Source of the DNA: Nocardioides ferulae
Lineage (GTDB): Bacteria > Actinomycetota > Actinomycetes > Propionibacteriales > Nocardioidaceae
DNA length: 64,000 nt
NCBI RefSeq assembly: GCF_003660455.1
Contig: NZ_QZVR01000021.1
Span: 38,533 to 102,532, forward strand
Direction: 5' to 3'
Shown here: positions 15,574-23,383 of the stretch, piece after piece
Layout of the letters: every line of letters starts with the position of its first letter
Numbering within the stretch: the first letter of the stretch is position 1
The notes under the pieces: model-generated
What the model was told of the DNA's origin: nothing
What the model saw: only the letters and a program-made list of their open reading frames with translations
Database searches by the model: none
Program-made: the position numbers and the translations under genes

Positions 15574-17153
15574 GAGGTCACCGAGAACTCGACCGTGTGC
15601 CAGCCGGTGGCGCCGTCGGGCCGCACGTCGCGCTCCACCCCGGTCTGCACGAGACCGAACTTGTCGGTGGCGCGCACCCGGACCAGGTGGTCGCCGGGCT
15701 CGACGTCGACCCGGGCGCTCCACTGCACCCAGGTGTCGTTGGTCGGCGGGACCGCGACCTCGGCGGGCTGCCAGGGGCCGCCGTCGAGGGCGATCTCGAC
15801 GGCGCGGATGCCGGTGGGCTGGGCCCAGGCGACGCCGGCGAGGACCAGGTCGGCGGCGGGCACCTCGGCGCCCTGACTCGGGACGTCGATGCGCGAGGCG
15901 AGCTTGATCGGCGCCTGCTCCGCCCAGCCCTGGGAGGTCCAGTAGGCCTCGATGTCGGAGAACCGGGTCACTTCCATGTCCACCACCCACTTGGTTGCCG
16001 AGACGTAGCCGTAGAGGCCGGGGACGACCGTGCGCACCGGGAAGCCGTGCTCGATCGGCAGCGCCTGCCCGTTCATGGCGACGGCGAGCAGCGCGTCGCG
16101 GTTGTCGGTGAGCGCGACCAGGGGGGTGCCGCAGGTCCAGCCGTCCTCGGAGGTCTGCAGCACCGCGTCGGCGTCGGGGTGCACCCCGGCCTCGGCCAGC
16201 AGCTCGGCCACGCGTACGCCGCTCCACCAGGCGTTGCCGGCGAGGTCGCCGCCGACCGGGTTCGACACGCAGGTCAGCGTCACCCACGCCTCGGTGAGGT
16301 CGCGGGCGAGCAGGTCGTCGTAGGTGAGCAGCAGCTCGCGCTCGACCATGCCGTGGATGCGCAGCCGCCAGGCGTCCGGCTCGATGGTCGGCACCACCAG
16401 CGCGGTGTCGACGCGGTAGAAGTCCTCGGCGGGGGTGACCCACGGGGTCAGCCCCTCCACGGGCTCGGGCAGCCGGGCCCGGGCCGGCACCTGCGGTTCG
16501 GTGACCCCGGGCAGCCGGAGCAGCCGCCGGGTCTCCTCGACGTGGCGGCGGCCGGATCCGATGGTGCGGCCGACCAGGGCCACCACCGCGGAGCCGCCGG
16601 CCACGAGTGCCGTGAGCACCACGAACGCCCGCCGGCTGCGCCGCTGGCGGTGCTCGACCTGGTCGGCGTCGATGTGGCGGGGGTCGTCGGCGGGCAGCGC
16701 AGCGCGCTGCTCGGCCCGTTCGCTGCGGCGCAGCGGGTCGGTGAGCAGGAGGATGCCGACCAGCCAGGTGGCCAGGCCGACCAGCACCGGCACCAGGTCG
16801 ATGGTGCCGGTGGAGCGGGGCAGCAGCACCGCGACCGCGCCCAGCGCGGCCAGCGCGGCGTACACCGGGATCGGCGCCCACCAGGCGCGGCGCGCGAGGC
16901 GTCCGGTCCAGGCGAAGAGCGCGGTCAGGAGCAGCAGAATGCCGAGCACCAGCAGCGGCTTGTCGAGCGCGCCGAGGTAGCGCACCAGCCGGTCGACGAC
17001 CGCTCCGGGCGTCACCTTGACCACGAGCTCGCCGACGGCGACGACCGGCGACTCGCGGATGGTCATCGCCATCGCGACCGCATAGCTGGTCGCGACACCC
17101 GCCGCACCGGCGACGATGCCGGCCAGCGACCAGGTGCCGCGGGTCGTCCTCAC
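15570..17153 (-). CDS. Membrane-anchored molybdopterin-dependent oxidoreductase (sulfite-oxidase fold)
   Basis: Five membrane helices occupy roughly the first 210 residues (for example LLVLGILLLLTALFAW). An oxidoreductase molybdopterin-binding domain follows, with Mo-ligand Cys in TLTCVSNPVGGDLAGN. A C-terminal Mo-co dimerization, Ig-like domain completes the protein (AWAQPTGIRAVEIALDGGPW). No Tat motif is obvious; the domain is probably outside, held by the helices, as in other actinobacterial members. The substrate is unknown. I start at GTG 17153 because CAGAAT lies 6 nt upstream; the ATGs at 17174/17177 would leave only 6 bp to divergent ispF. It is followed by the coupled SDR. Length 527. 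Confidence 0.87.
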   Translation of the reverse strand: MRTTRGTWSLAGIVAGAAGVATSYAVAMAMTIRESPVVAVGELVVKVTPGAVVDRLVRYLGALDKPLLVLGILLLLTALFAWTGRLARRAWWAPIPVYAALAALGAVAVLLPRSTGTIDLVPVLVGLATWLVGILLLTDPLRRSERAEQRAALPADDPRHIDADQVEHRQRRSRRAFVVLTALVAGGSAVVALVGRTIGSGRRHVEETRRLLRLPGVTEPQVPARARLPEPVEGLTPWVTPAEDFYRVDTALVVPTIEPDAWRLRIHGMVERELLLTYDDLLARDLTEAWVTLTCVSNPVGGDLAGNAWWSGVRVAELLAEAGVHPDADAVLQTSEDGWTCGTPLVALTDNRDALLAVAMNGQALPIEHGFPVRTVVPGLYGYVSATKWVVDMEVTRFSDIEAYWTSQGWAEQAPIKLASRIDVPSQGAEVPAADLVLAGVAWAQPTGIRAVEIALDGGPWQPAEVAVPPTNDTWVQWSARVDVEPGDHLVRVRATDKFGLVQTGVERDVRPDGATGWHTVEFSVTS

Positions 17154-17183
17154 GCGCCGATTCTGGCAAGGCATCATCGCGGT

Positions 17184-17714
17184 GTGCACCCAGCCCCCGA
17201 ACCGGACTCCCCACCGACCGCCCAGGCGAGCGCCTCGCCGCCGCTCCCGCGGGTCGGGGTCGGCACCGACGTGCACCGCCTCGTCGAGGGGGTGCCGATG
17301 CACCTGGCGGGCCTGTCGTGGCCCGACGAGCCGGTCGGGTTGGCGGGGCACTCCGACGCCGACGTGGCCGCCCACGCCGCGTGCGACGCGTTGTTGTCGG
17401 CGGCCGGGCTGGGCGACCTCGGGTCGAACTTCGGCACGTCCGACCCGGCGTGGGCCGGCGCCTCGGGGGCGGCCCTGCTCGCCGAGACGGTACGCCGGGT
17501 GCGCGCCGCCGGCTTCGGCGTCGGCAACGTGGCGGTGCAGGTCGTCGGCAACCGGCCGCGGCTCGGCCCCCGCCGGGCGGAGGCCGAGGCCGCGCTGTCC
17601 GCGGCGGTCGGTGCCCCGGTGTCGGTGTCGGCCACGACGACCGACTCGCTGGGCCTGACCGGACGCGGCGAGGGGGTCGCGGCGATCGCGACGGCGCTGG
17701 TCGTGCCCCGCTGA
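17184..17714 (+). CDS. ispF: 2-C-methyl-D-erythritol 2,4-cyclodiphosphate synthase
   Basis: Fifth enzyme of the MEP isoprenoid pathway; cyclizes CDP-ME 2-phosphate with loss of CMP. Metal ligands appear in GTDVHRL and GHSDADVAAHA, followed by AAGLGDLGSNF, and the C-terminal motif is TTTDSLGLTGRGEGVA. The length of 176 includes a roughly 27-residue Pro/Ser leader from the GTG start. A CATCAT box 6 nt upstream suggests leaderless transcription. In mycobacteria ispF sits between ispD and cysS; here ispD is 11 kb away and cysS is divergent. Confidence 0.94.
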   Translation: MHPAPEPDSPPTAQASASPPLPRVGVGTDVHRLVEGVPMHLAGLSWPDEPVGLAGHSDADVAAHAACDALLSAAGLGDLGSNFGTSDPAWAGASGAALLAETVRRVRAAGFGVGNVAVQVVGNRPRLGPRRAEAEAALSAAVGAPVSVSATTTDSLGLTGRGEGVAAIATALVVPR

Positions 17715-17742
17715 CCCTCCTGCCTCGGCCCGGCCTGGAAGC

Positions 17743-17812
17743 TGTAACGCGGTGTCCAGGTAGCTGGTGCGGTGTCCGGACACCGCGGTAGCTACCCGGA
17801 CACCGCGTTACA
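17743..17812. repeat. Inverted repeat family C, copy 1
   Basis: 23-bp arms (left TGTAACGCGGTGTCCAGG..., right end CGGACACCGCGTTACA) pair with one mismatch. Between them lies a second, perfect 16-bp palindrome CGGTGTCCGGACACCG at 17770-17785, made of the same GGTGTCC motif. Located in the convergent gap between ispF and the next minus-strand gene. Second copy at 37650-37719. Confidence 0.88.
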
Positions 17813-17834
17813 TGCCGCGGGGCGCGGGGATCGA

Positions 17835-18968
17835 TCAGCCGGCGAACAGCGCGAACGCGGAGTCCAGCAGCGGCCCCCACGCGTCGGCGGACCCCTCGTA
17901 GCCCTTCGGCGGCGAGTGCTCGGGGTTGACGACCAGCACGGTGCCGTCCTGCCGGATGCCCAGGAAGATCTGGCCGAGCACCGGCATCGAGCCCTGCGAG
18001 TCGACCCAGGTCGCCTGGTAGGTGACGAACGCGATCGAGACCAGCGAGCCGAACGCCGGGAAGTCCTCCGGGTCGCTGACCCGCACCTGGCTGTAGCTGT
18101 CGGAGGGCAGCAGGCTCTCGATGTTCTGCGAGAGCAGCGTGCCGGCGTCGGTGGAGGGGTCCTCCTGGCCGGTGAGCGCGAACACGTAGGTGCCGCCGTC
18201 GTGGCGCAGCAGCACCGCGGTGTCGGACGGGTCGCCCTGCACCTCCCAGCCGTCGGGCACCGGGATCTGCACCCCGGAGCCGATCGTGACGGTCTTGCCA
18301 CCCGGGTCCGGAGCGTCGGTCGGCGTCGGCTCCTCGGTGGGCGTCGGCTCCTCGGTCGGCTCGGTCGGCCCGTCGGTCGGCCCGTCGGTCGGCTCGTCGG
18401 TGGGCTCCTCGGTCGGCTCGGGACCGGTGGTGTTGCCGACGGGGCTCGGGTCGAGCACGCCGGAGTTGTTCTCGCCCGGCTTCACCTCGGGCACCTTGTC
18501 GTCGTCCCCGCCGGAGAACACCACCGCGCCGAGGCCACCGAGCAGGCCGACGGCGACGACGCCGCCGACGATCAACCCGATCGTCTTGCCCTTGCCCGAC
18601 TTGTAGTTGCCGCCGGGCGGCGGGCCCGGGGGACGGCCCGGCTGGGGCGGGTACGGCGAGCCCGGCTGCCACTGCCCGGGCTGCGGCTGCCACTGGCCCG
18701 GCTGCCCCGGCTGCCCCGGCTGCCCCGGGTAGGGCTGCTGGGGGTAGCCCTGCGGCGGGTACTGCGCCTGCCCGGGCTGGCCCTGCGGGTAGCCCTGCGG
18801 CATCGGCTGTCCCGGCTGCCCGGCGTACGGCTGCGGATAGCCCTGCTGCGGGTAGCCCGGCGGCATCGGCTGAGCACCGGGCTGCGCCGGCTGCTCCGCC
18901 GGCGCGGCGGGGTCGGGCTGCTGCGGCGGGTTCGCCGCGGGGTCCTGGGGGGTGTTGGGCTCGCTCAC
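17835..18968 (-). CDS. Membrane-anchored protein with Pro/Gln/Gly-rich cytoplasmic tail and extracellular domain
   Basis: Unknown function. The first 125 residues are low complexity (repeats like GYPQQGYPQPYAGQPGQP), then basic GKGKT and one membrane helix (IGLIVGGVVAVGLLGGLGAVVF). A stalk of Pro-Thr-Glu repeats (EEPTDEPTDGPTDGPT) leads to a globular domain of about 140 residues (VQIPVPDGWEVQGDPSDTAVLLRHDGG) that probably lies outside the cell. The plan resembles actinobacterial proteins with a DUF4352- or LpqN-like outer domain, but I cannot name one. The GTG start overlaps the stop of the PrsW gene (GTGA), so the two are probably made together and may interact. Length 377. Confidence 0.8.
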   Translation of the reverse strand: MSEPNTPQDPAANPPQQPDPAAPAEQPAQPGAQPMPPGYPQQGYPQPYAGQPGQPMPQGYPQGQPGQAQYPPQGYPQQPYPGQPGQPGQPGQWQPQPGQWQPGSPYPPQPGRPPGPPPGGNYKSGKGKTIGLIVGGVVAVGLLGGLGAVVFSGGDDDKVPEVKPGENNSGVLDPSPVGNTTGPEPTEEPTDEPTDGPTDGPTEPTEEPTPTEEPTPTDAPDPGGKTVTIGSGVQIPVPDGWEVQGDPSDTAVLLRHDGGTYVFALTGQEDPSTDAGTLLSQNIESLLPSDSYSQVRVSDPEDFPAFGSLVSIAFVTYQATWVDSQGSMPVLGQIFLGIRQDGTVLVVNPEHSPPKGYEGSADAWGPLLDSAFALFAG

Positions 18969-20179
18969 GCCACACCGCCTTCCGTCGTCTCCGACGCTTG
19001 CGGCACGGCCTCCGCGGGGTGCATGTGCCTGCGCGCCTGGTGGGAGGTGGAGCGCACCGAGCTGCCGCAGGCGATGCAGAACTGCGCACCGACCAGCAGC
19101 ATGTTCTCGCACTCCGGGCAGAAGGTCTCCACGAACGTGTCCCGCTTGGAGTGGCCCTCCTTGGCGGCGTCCTCGATCGCGGCCTCGAGCAGCGCGGCCT
19201 GCAGCATCACCCGGATCCGGATGACCAGCACCGCGAGCACCACGAAGCCCCAGATGAGGCCGAGCGCCTGTCCGTAGGGCAGGTACGCCGCGAACCGGAC
19301 GCCCAGCCAGTAGAGGACGTTGGCGCCCATCGCGAACGCCAGGTTCTTCACGTAGTAGGCGGTGAACCCGTCGTAGCCCTCGCCCTTGCCGGAGAACGCG
19401 GCGACCGCGATGCCGGTGGCGGTGCCGTAGACCAGGCTCTTGACCACCATCAGGTTGACGATCACGACCATCCAGGTCGCCAGGCCGTTCTCGGTGCGGA
19501 ACTCGCCGTCGGTGAAGATCGACGAGAACACCACCAGCGTCTCGAACGCGGCGTAGGCCGTGCCGGCGGCGACCCCGAAGGTGAGGCCGTCGATCATGTC
19601 GTCGAACTGCGGCATCCGGGCCAGCAGCGCGCCGGGCAGGTTCTTGACCAGCTCGGCGACGACCGGCAGCAACACCGCGAAGATCAGCAGCGCCGGGATC
19701 GAGAGCGACTCGATGCCGCCGCGGGCGGAGCCTGGCCCGAACGAGGCGAACTGGTCGTCGAAGACCCACCGGTAGAACACCAGGGAGACCAGCACCGACA
19801 GCCCGCCGGTGACGAAGAACAGCCCGATCACCACTGGGGCGGGGGCGTCCTCCCACAGGTTCACGTCGTAGATGTAGACCAGGTAGGCCAGCGGGATCAG
19901 GAACGCCGCGGCGGCCACCGCGACCGGCAGCAGCCCGAAGGCGGTGGCGGCCACGATCAGCACGGCGCTGACGATCATCGCCCAGCGGTAGTTGTCGGCG
20001 GTCTCGCGGTTCGTGTGCGGCATGATCGTGGAGATCAGCGCGAACTGGTTCACGCCCTCGCTGGACTGCACGGCATAGGTGCCGGCGCGTCCGGAGGCGC
20101 TTCCCTTCAGGGAGGAACCGCAGCGGTGGCAGAAGAACGCCACCTCCGGGTTTCCGGTGGAACACTTCGGACAGGTCAC
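18965..20179 (-). CDS. PrsW-like intramembrane protease family protein flanked by two zinc ribbons
   Basis: About eight membrane helices with PrsW/CAAX-protease-superfamily-like signatures: VVAELVKNLPG in place of EExxK, and DDMIDGLTFGVAAGTAYAAFETL, matching the DG...G..F..E motif. The first Glu of EExxK is replaced by Ala and I do not see the third, His-containing motif, so activity is uncertain. A zinc ribbon opens the protein (CPKC...CHRC) and a second one closes the soluble tail (CPEC...CIAC). GTG 20179 is preferred over ATG 20197 because AGAGAGG lies 9 nt upstream. PrsW proteases cut membrane anti-sigma factors; no sigma or anti-sigma gene is adjacent. The coupled downstream anchored protein is a candidate partner or substrate. 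Confidence 0.75.
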   Translation of the reverse strand: MTCPKCSTGNPEVAFFCHRCGSSLKGSASGRAGTYAVQSSEGVNQFALISTIMPHTNRETADNYRWAMIVSAVLIVAATAFGLLPVAVAAAAFLIPLAYLVYIYDVNLWEDAPAPVVIGLFFVTGGLSVLVSLVFYRWVFDDQFASFGPGSARGGIESLSIPALLIFAVLLPVVAELVKNLPGALLARMPQFDDMIDGLTFGVAAGTAYAAFETLVVFSSIFTDGEFRTENGLATWMVVIVNLMVVKSLVYGTATGIAVAAFSGKGEGYDGFTAYYVKNLAFAMGANVLYWLGVRFAAYLPYGQALGLIWGFVVLAVLVIRIRVMLQAALLEAAIEDAAKEGHSKRDTFVETFCPECENMLLVGAQFCIACGSSVRSTSHQARRHMHPAEAVPQASETTEGGVA

Positions 20180-20424
20180 GCGGGGTACCTCTCTCACGCG
20201 AGCGGGTCGTGCGGGGCTCGGTCTGGCTCGGATCTGGGGGTCGGGAGTCGGCTCGGACGGCGGCCCCGGGTGGCCGGGCTAGGTGTACACCCCCGGCACG
20301 TTCTTTGCACGCGTCGCCGGGCCTCGGGTGAGGCGGCGCACGCATGGCGACAGGCCGCATCGTGCACGCGAACCCGCGCCGGCACCCCGTTTTCGGCCAA
20401 CTTCGCCGCTCGGCGCAACTCTCG

Positions 20425-20452
20425 TTGACACCGCCGGCGCGGCTGCCAGAAT
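20425..20452 (+). promoter_or_regulatory. Promoter of the M4 peptidase operon
   Basis: TTGACA at 20425-20430 and CAGAAT at 20447-20452 with 16 nt between them; the ATG follows 9 nt later. The best -35/-10 pair seen in the window. The remaining 20180-20424 region is a divergent gap with no frame or repeat recognised. Confidence 0.6.
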
Positions 20453-20461
20453 CGCCGGACC

Positions 20462-23368
20462 ATGGCCACGATCCCGTCCCGGCGCCGCCGGCTCCTTCCG
20501 ACCGCCGCCCTGCTGGCCGCCGTCATGTCACTGTCCGCCTGCCAGGGCACCGAGCTGGTGGGCGGCGACGGCACCCGGCCCACGACGCTGGTGGCCTCGG
20601 AGACCTACGTCCGTGCCGGCGCGGACGGCAGCGCCCGCGACCGGCTCGCGTCGCTGCAGGCCGCGATCGACCGGCTGCGGTCCGACACCTCCTCGGGCTG
20701 GGTGGGCCGTCAGGACGACGTCACCGGCTATCTCGCCGAGCTGTCCGGCGGCCGCTTCTTCGCCGGCGACGCTGCGGCGGCCGTGGTGCGCGGGTTCCTG
20801 GGCGGCTACGGCCGCGACCTGTTCGGCGTCGACGCCCGCTCGGTGCGGCTCGACGACGTCGGCCCGACCAGCGCGGCGGGCACCGCCACGGTCCGCGCCG
20901 AACAGGTGGTCGACCGGGTGCCGGTGCTCGACGGCACGCTCACGTTCACCCTCGGCGAGGCCGACGACGAGCCGCGGCTGACCGCGGTCCGCGGTCGGGT
21001 GTTCCCGGGGCTGAAGGTCGAGACCACCCCGGTGCTGGGGGCGGCCCGCGCCGAGCGCGCGGCGCGTCGGCTCTCCGGCGGTGAGGTGATCGGCGAACCG
21101 CGCCTGGTCGTCGTACCGGACGGAGCGGGGCAGCTGGCCTGGGAGATCACCGTCGCGGGCCTCACCGGCGGCGGGAGCGGTGAGGGCGGCAGTACCACCG
21201 GCATCTCCGACGGCGTCTACTACCTCAGCGCCGTCAACGGCGACCTGGTCTCGCTGCGTCCGGGCACCAGCGACGCGACGCTGGTGCCGAGCAGCAGCCT
21301 GCGGCCCGGCGTCCGCCGCGGCCCGGTGCGCGCGCTCGCTGCCCTGGCCGCGGGCTCACCGGCGGGCTCACCGGCGGCCGCTCCCGGCGACCCGGTCGAG
21401 ATCATCGGCCGGGGCCCGAACGGGGAGGAGCTCACCGCACAGGGGTTGAGCCAGGGCGGCGGCGTGCTGCTGAAGGACACCACGGTGCCGACCTACGACC
21501 CGGCCACCGACGAGGGTGGCATCCAGGTCTTCGACGTCGCCGGCAGCAGCAGCCAGTCCGGTCTACCCGGCGACCCGTACGTCGTCCGGGGCGGCGCCCC
21601 CGATCCCGACGCCCTCGCCGCGCAGGCCCACAGCCGCTCGGTCTACGACTACTTCAGCGAGGTGCACGGCCGGGCCAGCTGGGACGGCCAGGGCGGGTCG
21701 CTGGTCTCGACGGTCAACTTCGGCGGCGGCGACTTCTGCAACGCCTTCTTCAGCTCGGCGCTGCGGCAGATGGTCTACGGCAACCCGTGCGAGGGCGGCG
21801 GCGGCGACGGCCAGCTGGTCACGCTCGACGTGACCGGCCACGAGATCACCCACGGCGTCACCGAGACGACCTCCGGGCTGGTCTACGTGGGCCAGTCGGG
21901 TGCGCTCGACGAGAGCTTCGCCGACTACTTCGGCAACGTGATCGGCAACCGGGTCAAGGGCAGCGACGACTCGACGCTCGGCGAGGACCTCTGCGCCCAG
22001 GTGAGCTCCGCGCAGCCGCTGTGCTCCGAGACGCAGTCGGGGGTGCTGGCCACCCGCGAGCTGCTCAACGGCACGACCTACGACGACTACCTGCGGCTGC
22101 TGGCCCCCGGCTTCCGGCTGCGGCTGCTGCGCGGGTTCGACCAGGACGGCGGCGGCGTGCACCTGAACTCCGCGATCTGGAACAACACGCTGTGGTCGAT
22201 CCGCTCCCGGCTCGCGCAGGTCGACGGTGCCGACGGCAACACCTCCGAGCTCGCCGCCCAGTTCGACGCGGCGGTCTACCACGCGCTGACCTCGCTGCTC
22301 GGGCCCACCTCGGGCTTCCTCGACGCACGGTCGGCGATCGAGCAGGCGATCCGCGACACCGGCGCCGACCCGACCGTGGCGACCGTGGCCCGCGAGATCT
22401 TCGAGCTCAACCAGATCTGCGCTGGCTGCGCCGGCAGCGACGAGACCCCGGCCCTGGGGGTGGCCACGACCAGCCAGTCGCAGGTGCAGCCGGCGATCTC
22501 CGGTGACCGGATCGCCTGGCTCGACCTCGACGACGGCAGCTTCCTCGGCAGCGCGAGCAGCGCCGGCTTCGACGGCTCCGGCCCGCAGCAGGCCGGGGTG
22601 CCCGAGACCGCCCAGGTGGTCTTCGCCGGCGACGCCGTCATCACCCTCGACAGCTCCGGCGAGGTCGTCCGCCACGCCGACGACGGCACCACGGTCCTCG
22701 CCGAGGAGGACTTCGTCGAGACCGCCGCGCGCGGCCTGGCCGGCTCCGAGGACGGCGCCGCGTGGGTCTCCTTCGACGACGAGGCGCTGAAGTACGTCGA
22801 CGCCGCCGGCGAGGTGACCTCGGTGCCGCTGACGGTCAACCCGATCAGCGTCGGCGCCGGTGCCGGCACGGTGGGCCTGGGCTCCGCCGACGGGCAGGTG
22901 CTCGCGTGGCGGGCACCCGACGGCTCGGACGGCGGCGGATCGGCCGGGGCCGGCGGCGAGCTGGTCGAGCTCGGCCAGATGGACGAGGCGGTGCTCTCGA
23001 TCGCGGCGTACGGCGAGCGGGTGCTGGCGGTCGACGAGGGCGGCACCGTGGCGCTGTTCGGGCTCGACGGCAGCCGGGTCGACCTCAGCGACGACGGTGC
23101 CTGGTTCGGCGCGGCGCTGAACGGCGACTACGCCGTGTGGAGCAACGAGGTCGGCTCCCTGGGCGGCGGCGTCGCCGAGAGCCTCGGGGCGTCGATCGCC
23201 GACACCGACCTCTACCTCTACTCGTTCGCGACCGGCACGATCTACGACATCGTGCCCACCGACGGCCAGCAGGGCTTCCCGGCGCTGTCGGGCGACCGGC
23301 TGGTCTGGCAGGACACCCTGCTCGAGGGCGACGACGTGCTGACCGGCACGATCCCCAGCGGGCTCTGA
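20462..23368 (+). CDS. Secreted M4-family (thermolysin-like) metallopeptidase lipoprotein with C-terminal propeller-like region
   Basis: Lipoprotein signal with lipobox LSAC (MSLSACQGTE), a propeptide region (FTP/PepSY-like, residues 60-250), then a zinc peptidase domain. Zinc ligands are His460 and His464 in GHEITHGVTE and Glu484 in GALDESFADYFG; catalytic Glu461. The His-containing motif DQDGGGVHLNSAIWNN completes the thermolysin pattern. From about residue 665 the chain continues for 300 residues of beta-propeller-like repeats (GDRIAWLDLDDGS, GERVLAVDEGGTVALFGLDG). At 968 residues it is much longer than thermolysin. It is probably surface-held and processes envelope or extracellular proteins. 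First gene of a three-gene operon. Confidence 0.9.
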   Translation: MATIPSRRRRLLPTAALLAAVMSLSACQGTELVGGDGTRPTTLVASETYVRAGADGSARDRLASLQAAIDRLRSDTSSGWVGRQDDVTGYLAELSGGRFFAGDAAAAVVRGFLGGYGRDLFGVDARSVRLDDVGPTSAAGTATVRAEQVVDRVPVLDGTLTFTLGEADDEPRLTAVRGRVFPGLKVETTPVLGAARAERAARRLSGGEVIGEPRLVVVPDGAGQLAWEITVAGLTGGGSGEGGSTTGISDGVYYLSAVNGDLVSLRPGTSDATLVPSSSLRPGVRRGPVRALAALAAGSPAGSPAAAPGDPVEIIGRGPNGEELTAQGLSQGGGVLLKDTTVPTYDPATDEGGIQVFDVAGSSSQSGLPGDPYVVRGGAPDPDALAAQAHSRSVYDYFSEVHGRASWDGQGGSLVSTVNFGGGDFCNAFFSSALRQMVYGNPCEGGGGDGQLVTLDVTGHEITHGVTETTSGLVYVGQSGALDESFADYFGNVIGNRVKGSDDSTLGEDLCAQVSSAQPLCSETQSGVLATRELLNGTTYDDYLRLLAPGFRLRLLRGFDQDGGGVHLNSAIWNNTLWSIRSRLAQVDGADGNTSELAAQFDAAVYHALTSLLGPTSGFLDARSAIEQAIRDTGADPTVATVAREIFELNQICAGCAGSDETPALGVATTSQSQVQPAISGDRIAWLDLDDGSFLGSASSAGFDGSGPQQAGVPETAQVVFAGDAVITLDSSGEVVRHADDGTTVLAEEDFVETAARGLAGSEDGAAWVSFDDEALKYVDAAGEVTSVPLTVNPISVGAGAGTVGLGSADGQVLAWRAPDGSDGGGSAGAGGELVELGQMDEAVLSIAAYGERVLAVDEGGTVALFGLDGSRVDLSDDGAWFGAALNGDYAVWSNEVGSLGGGVAESLGASIADTDLYLYSFATGTIYDIVPTDGQQGFPALSGDRLVWQDTLLEGDDVLTGTIPSGL

Positions 23369-23383
23369 GCGGACCGGTGAGCC

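Noticed and set aside
14785..19089. 1434-codon minus-strand frame upstream of the SDR
   Set aside because: Only its last 262 codons are the SDR; the rest is a shadow across the molybdoenzyme, ispF and the anchored-protein genes.
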